Source of the DNA: CBDANZ01 sp965197865
GTDB taxonomy: Bacteria > Acidobacteriota > Vicinamibacteria > Vicinamibacterales > CAVVIG01
Assembly (NCBI GenBank): GCA_965197865.1
Contig: CBDANZ010000004.1
Coordinates: forward strand, 62,001-126,000
Direction of reading: 5' to 3'
DNA: 64,000 bases
Part shown: positions 1-6,673 of the stretch, piece by piece
Position numbering within the stretch: position 1 is the stretch's first letter
How the letters are laid out: each line of letters begins with the position of its first letter
Position numbers and translations under genes: made by a program
Notes under the pieces: model-generated
What the model was told of the DNA's origin: nothing
What the model saw: the letters and a program-made list of their open reading frames with translations, nothing else
The model's database searches: none

Positions 1-3
1 CAC

Positions 4-1365
4 ATGGGTGGGCTGAAGGAAGGGCGCAAAGCGCTCGTGCTTGTGAGTGAGGGATACAGCAACATGCTGCCGCCGCAGCTCAGGAATCCGATCGCCACCT
101 TCCCAGGATTCGGCAATCCCAATCGGAGCGAGGCGAACGCCGGCGTCGGCGACCTGAACGAGTTCCGCGCCCAGGCGCTATCGAGCTTCGACATGCAGCA
201 GGAGCTGCGTCAGATCTACACAACGGCGAATCGCTACAACGTGGCGATCTATGCCGTCGATCCTCGTGGGCTGGCTTCGAGCGACTTCAACATCGCGGAC
301 AACATCGGCGCCGCGACGGGTCGCGACTACCTGAATTCGACGATGAACACGCTGCGGGTGCTGTCGGCGGAGACTGATGGCCGGGCCATCGTGAGTCGGA
401 ACGATCTCACGCTTGCGATGAAGCAGATCGTGGGCGACTCGAGCGCGTACTACTTGATTGGTTACAACTCCACAGAGGCGCCGACCGACGGGAAGTTCCA
501 CGAGATCAAGGTCCGTGTGAAGCGGTCTGCGACTCAGGTGCGCGCGCGAAGGGGTTATTGGGCGTTCACCACTGCCGATGTCGTGCGGGCAGTGACCCCG
601 CCCAAGCCTGGGCCGCCTAAGCCGCTCGAAGCGGCACTTGCCGCAATCGGCTATCCGTCGCGGGCTCGGCTGATTCGCACCTGGATTGGCACTGAGCGGG
701 GCGAGAACGGCAAGACGCGCGTGACCTTCGTGTGGGAGCCGGTCCCGAGACCGCCTGGCAGCCCGTCGCGCAGTTCCGACCAGCCGGTGCGTGTGTTGCT
801 GACCGCGGCGGGGCCCGATGGCGCGCCGTACTTCCGCGGTCGCGTTCCCGCGACCGTCGCAGGCGCGACAGCGTCGACCCCACGCGTCACCTTCGACGCG
901 CCGCCCGGCGCCTTGCAGCTTCGTCTGTCGATCGAGGGGCCTGATTCGGACGTGCTCGACTCGGAGACGCGCGACCTCACAATTCCAGACATGATGTCGT
1001 CCGACGCGCTATTCGGCACGCCGCAGATCTTTCGCGCGCGGACGGCGCGCGACGTCCAGCAACTGAAGACGAACCCCGGAGCGTTGCCCACTGCTGCCCG
1101 CGAATTTCTGCGATCCGAGCGGCTCCTTGTTCGGGTTCCGGTGTACGGGCCAGGGAACACGCCTCCACCGGCGAGCGCGCGGCTACTGAATCGGGACGGA
1201 CGAGCGATGTCGCAGGTGCCCGTGACGATGACATCGGAAGAGAGCGGCGCGACAATCGAGCTCGGGCTGGCAAGCCTCGCGCTCGGCGAGTACGTGATCG
1301 AGATCACGATCGCCTCGGGCAGCGGCGACGTCGAGGAGCTCATCGGGTTCCGGGTGATCGGTTAA
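4..1365 (+). CDS. VWFA-related secreted protein (Acidobacteria type), 5' end outside window
   Basis: C-terminal part of a von Willebrand A-related protein of the kind common in Acidobacteriota (TIGR03436-like). The frame is open to the window edge, so the ATG at 4 is almost certainly internal. Visible hallmarks are the strand RKALVLVSEG near the start, then YYLIGYNSTE, the DGKFHEIKVRVKR strand, and RARRGYWA that closes the VWA-like domain. About 260 residues of Pro/Ala-rich C-terminal beta-type domain follow. These proteins are usually exported; the signal peptide would lie upstream. Function is unknown, probably adhesion or protein binding. The downstream neighbour is a relic of a similar gene. 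Confidence 0.75.
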   Translation: MGGLKEGRKALVLVSEGYSNMLPPQLRNPIATFPGFGNPNRSEANAGVGDLNEFRAQALSSFDMQQELRQIYTTANRYNVAIYAVDPRGLASSDFNIADNIGAATGRDYLNSTMNTLRVLSAETDGRAIVSRNDLTLAMKQIVGDSSAYYLIGYNSTEAPTDGKFHEIKVRVKRSATQVRARRGYWAFTTADVVRAVTPPKPGPPKPLEAALAAIGYPSRARLIRTWIGTERGENGKTRVTFVWEPVPRPPGSPSRSSDQPVRVLLTAAGPDGAPYFRGRVPATVAGATASTPRVTFDAPPGALQLRLSIEGPDSDVLDSETRDLTIPDMMSSDALFGTPQIFRARTARDVQQLKTNPGALPTAAREFLRSERLLVRVPVYGPGNTPPPASARLLNRDGRAMSQVPVTMTSEESGATIELGLASLALGEYVIEITIASGSGDVEELIGFRVIG

Positions 1366-1434
1366 CCTAAGGATGCGAGCTGTTCTCGCCCGTTGCGTTG
1401 GCACTCGGCTCCGCCATGCCAGACCCGGCTTCCC

Positions 1435-1540
1435 TCTCCTGTTTTTGTCGACGTGATCGCCGTCGATGTGCGCGGTCGCTTCGTTGACACTCTTCGGCTC
1501 GAGGCGCTCGAGATCTTCGAGGGCCGCAAACGTGACTACG
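1435..1540 (+). pseudogene. relic of a VWFA-related protein N-terminus
   Basis: A short stretch translates to FVDVIAVDVRGRFVDTLRL followed by EALEIFEGRK. This resembles the conserved start of VWFA-related proteins (a strand of the type VDVVVTDKKG, then DFEIFEDGK). It lies about 75 bp downstream of the VWFA gene on the same strand. No signal peptide precedes it and the frame becomes low-complexity Arg/Pro after 1560. I read it as a decayed tandem paralogue. The rest of 1366-1811 shows no supportable gene. Confidence 0.4.
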
Positions 1541-1811
1541 CGCCACGCAACGAGCTCGAAAAGACCTCTTTGCCGGCACGCCAGGCCCGATCGAGGTCGC
1601 CGGCGACCACAGTTGCAATTTCGGCGCTGTCTTCGATCCACATCTGGATCCGGAGCTGGCCGGATGGGACTTCGAAGACAAGTTGTGATGGCGGCGCCGT
1701 CCGACGGCCCCCCGGTCGGGGAGGCCGTCGTCGAGATGGTGGCCGAGAGCTCGAGCGCCACTGCCGACGAGCGTCTCGTCTTCTGCGTGAGGTCCTAGGA
1801 TTTTCGGACCT

Positions 1812-3062
1812 TCAGGCGTACATCCCTCGGATGCGCGTGACCGTCGCTACGCGGTGAATTGCGACGATGTAGGCTGCCGTGCGCATGTCGACTTTGTAGC
1901 GAAGCGCCGTCTGCAGCGTAGCGTGGTAGGCCTTGTGCATCTTGGCTTCGAGGCGCTCGTTCACTTCCTTCTCGGTCCAGAAGTAGCCGTACCGGTCTTG
2001 AACCCACTCGAAGTACGACACCGTAACGCGGCCGCTGTTGGTGAGGATGTCGGGCACGACGAACACCCCGCGCTCGTGCAGAAGACGGTGGGCCTCGTGG
2101 GTAGTGGGTCCGTTGGCGCCCTCGACGATCACCTTGGCGTCGATGGACGCGGCGTTCCGGACGGTGATCTGATTCTCGAGCGCGGCGGGAATGAGGACGT
2201 CGACGTCAAGCTTATACAGCTCCTCGTTGGTCAGCGGCTCAGCTCAGCGGAATCCGGCGACGGTTTCGTGTTGCCGGACGTAATCGCAGAGCTTGGCGAC
2301 CTCGAGGCCCTTGGCGTTGTACACGCCGCCTTTCGAATCGGTGACGGCGACGATCTTCGCTCCGAGCTCAGAGAGAAGCTGGGCGCTGATCGATCCAACG
2401 TTGCCGAATCCCTGGATCGCGATCTTGGCATCCTTAATCTCGACTCCGACATGCTTGGCTGACTCGCGCGGGACGATGGTCACGCCCCGGCCGGTCGCCT
2501 CACGGCGTCCGAGCGATCCGCCGAGCTCCAGCGGCTTGCCCGTTACGACGACGGTCGAGGTGTGGCCGACGTGCATGCTGTAGGTGTCCATGGCCCACGC
2601 CATCAGCTGATCATTGGTGTTGACGTCGGGCGCGGGCACATCCTTTTCTGGACCGATCAAATCGATGATCTCTGCGACATAGCGCCGCGTCAGCGCCTCG
2701 AGCTTGCGTCGAGACATCCGCGTCGGATCGCACACGACCCCGCCCTTGCCGCCGCCGAAGGGGATGTGCGCGACGGCGCACTTCCACGTCATCCACGCCG
2801 CGAGCGCGGTCACCTCGTCGAGCGTCACGCCGGGGTGATAGCGAATGCCGCCCTTGGCCGGCCCGAGCGAAATGTTGTACTGGACGGGGTACCCGGTGAA
2901 CACTTCGATCTCGCCGTTGTCCATCTGGACCGGGGACGAGACGATGATCTAGCGTTTGGCGTGCGTCAGGATCTTCCAAATGGCGGGTTCTTGATTCAGG
3001 ATGCGGGCTGCTCCGTCAAACTCGTGGAGCATGGCACCGAAGGTCGATCCGTTTGCGGCCAT
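1812..3062 (-). pseudogene. gdhA: Glu/Leu/Phe/Val dehydrogenase with two in-frame stop codons
   Basis: The minus strand encodes a full-length, collinear NAD(P)-dependent glutamate dehydrogenase (oxidative deamination of glutamate to 2-oxoglutarate) from ATG 3062 to 1812, 417 codons, the normal family length. The reading frame never shifts but is cut by TAG at 2949-2951 (codon 38, between THAKR and IIVSSPVQ) and TGA at 2244-2246 (codon 273, between ETVAGFR and AEPLTNEE). Family residues are otherwise intact: GPAKGGIRYHP, the catalytic-lysine region PFGGGKGGV, the Rossmann motif IQGFGNVGS, and VEGANGPTT near the C-terminus. Each stop is one base from a plausible sense codon (GAG to TAG, GGA to TGA). 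Recent pseudogene or sequence error. Confidence 0.85.
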
Positions 3063-3136
3063 GACGCGCCTAATCCAGACGGGGAGCCTAGCGTGCGTTG
3101 TCCGAGCAAGTCAAATCGCCGATATAATCAGCCTGT

Positions 3137-4801
3137 ATGAGGGCGGCGTCTGAGATAGAGAAGCAGCGCTGGGAGCGCGAGACGCTCGAGCCCGCGCTGA
3201 AGCAGGCGCCGGAGCGCGCGGCTTCCTTCACGACGATCTCCGGACGACCCATCGGTCTCCTCTATGCGGAAGACGATCTGGCCAGCATCGACTACGCCAG
3301 AGACATCAACGATCCGGGCCTCTTTCCGTACACGCGCGGCATTCATGCGACCGGCTATGGCGGCAAGCTGTGGACCATGCGACAGTTTGCCGGGTTCGGG
3401 ACGCCCGAGGACACCAATGAGCGCTACAAACGGCTGCTAGAGGCGGGCGGCACCGGACTGAGTGTCGCCTTCGACCTGCCGACGCTCATGGGCCGCGATC
3501 CGGACCACCCGTTGTCGCTCGGCGAGGTGGGGAAGTGCGGCGTCAACGTCACGTCGCTGGCCGACATGGAGACGCTGTTCGACGGGATCTCGCTCGGCGA
3601 GATCACGACGTCGATGACGATCAACTCGCCCGCCGCGATGATCTTCGCGATGTACCTCGTAGTGGCTGAAAAGCAGGGAGCCGGCTGGCAGACGCTGTCA
3701 GGCACGATTCAGAACGACATCCTTAAGGAATTCATCGCCCAGAAGGAGTACATCTTCCCCCCGCGGCCCTCGATGCGGATCATCATCGACATCTTCGCGT
3801 TCTGCTCGAAGGAAGCGCCCCGCTGGAACACGATCTCGGTCAGCGGCTATCACATCCGTGAAGCAGGCGCGACGGCTCTGCAGGAGCTGGCCTTCACGCT
3901 CGCCGATGGCATCGAGTACGTCCAGTGGGGCGTGGATCGCGGGCTTGACGTGGACGACTTCGTGCCGCGCATGTCATTTTTTTTCAACGCGCACAGCGAC
4001 TTTTTCGAAGAAATCGCCAAATACCGGGCAGCGAGGACCCTCTGGGCGCGAACAATGCGCGACCGCTTCGGCGCCAAGAGCGAGCGTTCGTGGAAGCTCC
4101 GCTTCCACAGTCAGACCGCCGGCGTGTCGCTCTCTGCGCAGCAGCCTTATAACAACGTGGTCCGTACGGCGCTGCAGGCGCTCGCAGCCGTGCTCGGCGG
4201 CACCAATTCCCTGCACACGAACTCGCTCGACGAGGCGCTGGCACTGCCAACGGCCGAGGCGGCGACGCTCGCGCTCAAGACGCAGCAGATCATCGCGCAC
4301 GAAACAGGCGTTGCCAGCGTCGTTGATCCACTCGGCGGGTCGTATTTTTGCGAGAAGCTGAGGAAAGACATGGAGGACGAGGCGCTGGCGTACTTCGACC
4401 AGTTCGAGCGAATGGGCGGGATGGTCGAGGCCATCGAGCGAGGTTTTCCGCAGAGGGAAATTACCGAGAGCGCCTACCGTTTTCAGCAGGCCTTCGAGCG
4501 CAAGGAAAAGGTCGTGGTGGGCGTGAACGACTTTGTGCAGCAGGACGGTCCCGTAATTGAGATTCTGTACATCGATGAATCGGCGTCCCACAAGCAGCTT
4601 ACGAAAGTCGAGGCGCTCAGGAAGAAGCGCGACAACGATCAAGTGCGCCACGCGCTGGACGGGCTGCGGACCGCGGCGCGGACGACCCAGAATGTGATGC
4701 CGCCCATTCTCGACGCGGTCCGCGCCTACGCGACGCTCGGCGAGATGTGCGATGCACTGCGGGACGTCTGGGGCGAGTACGAGGAAGTGCCGGCCATCTG
4801 A
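3137..4801 (+). CDS. B12-dependent acyl-CoA mutase, large (catalytic) subunit
   Basis: A 554-residue TIM-barrel subunit of the methylmalonyl-CoA/isobutyryl-CoA mutase family, which rearranges acyl-CoA carbon skeletons by a radical mechanism. It lacks the C-terminal B12 domain, which is supplied by the next gene. Signatures: TRGIHATGY, WTMRQFAGFGTPE, TGLSVAFDLPTLMG, TSMTINSPAA, SGTIQNDILKEF, ISVSGYHIREAG and DPLGGSYF. By eye-alignment the position of the MCM substrate tyrosine (Y89 in P. shermanii) is His, and that of R207 is Gln (EFIAQKEYIF). The substrate may therefore not be methylmalonyl-CoA. Length matches two-subunit mutases of about 560 residues. Confidence 0.88.
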   Translation: MRAASEIEKQRWERETLEPALKQAPERAASFTTISGRPIGLLYAEDDLASIDYARDINDPGLFPYTRGIHATGYGGKLWTMRQFAGFGTPEDTNERYKRLLEAGGTGLSVAFDLPTLMGRDPDHPLSLGEVGKCGVNVTSLADMETLFDGISLGEITTSMTINSPAAMIFAMYLVVAEKQGAGWQTLSGTIQNDILKEFIAQKEYIFPPRPSMRIIIDIFAFCSKEAPRWNTISVSGYHIREAGATALQELAFTLADGIEYVQWGVDRGLDVDDFVPRMSFFFNAHSDFFEEIAKYRAARTLWARTMRDRFGAKSERSWKLRFHSQTAGVSLSAQQPYNNVVRTALQALAAVLGGTNSLHTNSLDEALALPTAEAATLALKTQQIIAHETGVASVVDPLGGSYFCEKLRKDMEDEALAYFDQFERMGGMVEAIERGFPQREITESAYRFQQAFERKEKVVVGVNDFVQQDGPVIEILYIDESASHKQLTKVEALRKKRDNDQVRHALDGLRTAARTTQNVMPPILDAVRAYATLGEMCDALRDVWGEYEEVPAI

Positions 4802-4863
4802 GATTGCAGATTTCAGACTGCAGTTTACCGAGAGCTGATGGCCGAGGACTGAGAAACTGACTG

Positions 4864-5265
4864 ATGCGGAGAAAACTGCGAGTCATCATCGCGAAGCCGG
4901 GACTCGACGGTCACGATCGCGGGGCCAAGGTGATCGCGCGTGCGCTCAGAGACGCCGGCATGGAGGTCATCTACACGGGCCTGCGGCAGACGCCAGAACA
5001 GATCGTGTCGGCCGCTCTCCAGGAGGACGCTGACGTGATCGGCTTGTCGATCCTCTCCGGTGCGCATAGCCACATTGCCCAGAAGCTCATGAACCTGCTC
5101 AAAGCCAAGGGCCTCGACGACGTGCTGGTTGTGATTGGGGGGATTATCCCGGATGTGGATATTCCGGAACTGAAGGAGATCGGCGTGAAAGGCGTCTTTC
5201 CTCCGGGCACGCCGATGCAGGAGATCATTGACTTCATCAGTACGAACGCCCGCGCGCGCGTTTAG
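4864..5265 (+). CDS. B12-dependent acyl-CoA mutase, small cobalamin-binding subunit
   Basis: A 133-residue cobalamin-binding domain that carries adenosylcobalamin for the large subunit 62 bp upstream. The B12-binding DxHxxG motif is present as DGHDRG near residue 15. It is followed by the family's GLSILSGAH and VVIGGIIPD segments, which contact the nucleotide tail. The gene starts at ATG after a short spacer containing an imperfect 'gattgcagatttcag' repeat unit. The two genes presumably form one operon and a heteromeric enzyme, the arrangement seen in isobutyryl- and 2-hydroxyisobutyryl-CoA mutases and in some methylmalonyl-CoA mutases. Confidence 0.9.
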   Translation: MRRKLRVIIAKPGLDGHDRGAKVIARALRDAGMEVIYTGLRQTPEQIVSAALQEDADVIGLSILSGAHSHIAQKLMNLLKAKGLDDVLVVIGGIIPDVDIPELKEIGVKGVFPPGTPMQEIIDFISTNARARV

Positions 5266-5292
5266 CCGACCTTATGAAGCTCGAACCTATTC

Positions 5293-6414
5293 GTGTCGGG
5301 TCCTTCAGCCGATACAACCAAGGTGCCGCATACTCTACTCCTCGCCGACGACAGCGTGACGATCCGGCGCGTGATCGAGCTGACGTTTGCCGACGAGGAC
5401 GTCCAGGTCGTCACGGTGAGCGATGGCGAGCAGGCGATCGCCGTCATGGACCAGTCGCCGCCTGACATCGTGCTGGCCGACGTCGGCATGCCGGGACGAG
5501 ACGGCTACCAGGTGGCCCAGCACATCAAGCAGACGCCTCGGCTGGCGCACATCCCGGTCGTGCTGCTCACCGGTGCGTTTGAGCCCATCGACCAGGACAA
5601 GGCCGCCGCGGTCGGTTGCGACGGCGTGCTCGCCAAGCCCTTCGAGCCACAGCAGGTGATCGGTCGTGTGAAAGAACTGCTCGCCAAGCCGAAGCACGCG
5701 TCTTCGGCGATCGACGAACGCGGGTCGGTGCTACCACCCCCGCCGTCGCCGTGGACCGTGCCTCTAGTCGATCTTCTGCTCGCCGGACGTGCCGTGAGCG
5801 AGCCCGAAGCATCGGGGGTCGACAACTATTTCAACCGCCTCGACCAGGCGTTTGCGGACGTCGCCGGTGGTGAACCGCCGCAGACGGTGAGGCCGAGCGC
5901 ACCGACACCGGTGAACGAGACGAGCGACGGGTTTTCATCGCAGCCGCCCCCTGCCTCGTCTGTCGCCCCCGATCGCGGGCAGATGTTGTCGGTGCCGCCT
6001 TCTCCGGTTTCGTACGGGTCGCCTCAGGTAGATTTCGACCGCGTGGGCGGGCTCGGCCCGCCGTCCTTTGCTGGGACCACGTCCGAGGTACCGCAGCCGG
6101 CAGTTCCTAAGTCGAGCTTCCCGGAGACCCCAACGTCTACGGAGCCGGCCTTGCTGCCGCCGCTTGCCGACGCGTTTGCCGCGCTGCTGGCCGCCGAGCA
6201 GTCTGCCCCGCCGCCCACGGCACGGCCATCATGGCCGACGCCGCCTGCCTCTGGCGCTCCGATCACCGACGAGCTCATCGAGCAGGTCGTTTGGCGCGTC
6301 CTCGATCGGCTCTCCGATCGCATCGTCCGCGACACGACGGTCGACATCGTGTCGAGGATCGCTGAGCAGCTGGTCCGCGAGGAGATCGAACGCATCAAGA
6401 GCTCAATCAAATAG
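5293..6414 (+). CDS. response regulator receiver protein with long Pro-rich linker
   Basis: Starts at GTG 5293. Residues about 14-125 are a CheY-like receiver domain: acidic pair in LLLADDSVTIRR, phosphoacceptor Asp in IVLADVGMPGRDG, Thr in VVLLTGAF and the conserved Lys in VLAKPFEP. A Pro/Ser-rich disordered linker of about 190 residues follows. It ends in a conserved amphipathic tail (ELIEQVVWRVLDRLSDR then VREEIERIKSS) found in related regulators of Acidobacteriota and Deltaproteobacteria. No DNA-binding output domain is visible, so it probably acts by protein contacts. Confidence 0.82.
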   Translation: MSGPSADTTKVPHTLLLADDSVTIRRVIELTFADEDVQVVTVSDGEQAIAVMDQSPPDIVLADVGMPGRDGYQVAQHIKQTPRLAHIPVVLLTGAFEPIDQDKAAAVGCDGVLAKPFEPQQVIGRVKELLAKPKHASSAIDERGSVLPPPPSPWTVPLVDLLLAGRAVSEPEASGVDNYFNRLDQAFADVAGGEPPQTVRPSAPTPVNETSDGFSSQPPPASSVAPDRGQMLSVPPSPVSYGSPQVDFDRVGGLGPPSFAGTTSEVPQPAVPKSSFPETPTSTEPALLPPLADAFAALLAAEQSAPPPTARPSWPTPPASGAPITDELIEQVVWRVLDRLSDRIVRDTTVDIVSRIAEQLVREEIERIKSSIK

Positions 6415-6441
6415 CCAAGAGTGATCTGCAGGTCCGCTCTG

Positions 6442-6490
6442 GTAGCGCAGGTCTTGAGACCTGCTCATGTGAGCGGGACTAGAGTCCCGC
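6442..6490. repeat. two short palindromic REP-like units
   Basis: Two adjacent hairpins lie in the 259-bp gap before valS: GCAGGTCTTGAGACCTGC and GCGGGACTAGAGTCCCGC. They share the pattern GTAGCGCAGG-N-CTT-AG-CCTGC with copies at 13996-14045 and 15500-15526, so this is a dispersed extragenic palindrome family. A rho-independent role after the response-regulator gene cannot be excluded, but no T-tract follows. Confidence 0.6.
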
Positions 6491-6562
6491 GCTTCACAGG
6501 GCGCGACCACCGGCTGGCCGCGCACGTCTGAAGACCTGCGCTCCTGCAGCGATAATAGCGAG

Positions 6563-6652
6563 CTTTTGGCTTCCAGCTTTCAGCTGTCAACTTTGGAGAC
6601 GTTGGACCAGACAAGAACTGATGGCTGACAGCCGATAGCTGAAAGCCGGTCA
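6563..6652. repeat. imperfect inverted repeat upstream of valS
   Basis: The segment 'ggcttccagctttcagctg' near 6568 and the segment 'gacagccgatagctgaaag' near 6628 are diverged inverted copies of one unit, separated by about 30 bp. They could form a long hairpin just before the valS start. Similar short units (gattgcag, ctgaaagc) lie at 4801-4850 and 11820-11850, which suggests a second dispersed repeat family. Confidence 0.45.
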
Positions 6653-6673
6653 GACTTGTAATACGATCTCCTA

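Noticed and set aside
1812..3062. Recoding (selenocysteine or pyrrolysine) as explanation of the gdh stops
   Set aside because: One stop is TAG and the other TGA, neither lies at a Cys/Lys-type catalytic site, and no SECIS-like hairpin was obvious after the TGA. Decay or sequence error is simpler.
6442..6490. Rho-independent terminator
   Set aside because: Hairpins are present but no T-tract follows, and the same units occur inside coding genes, so a repeat family is the better description.
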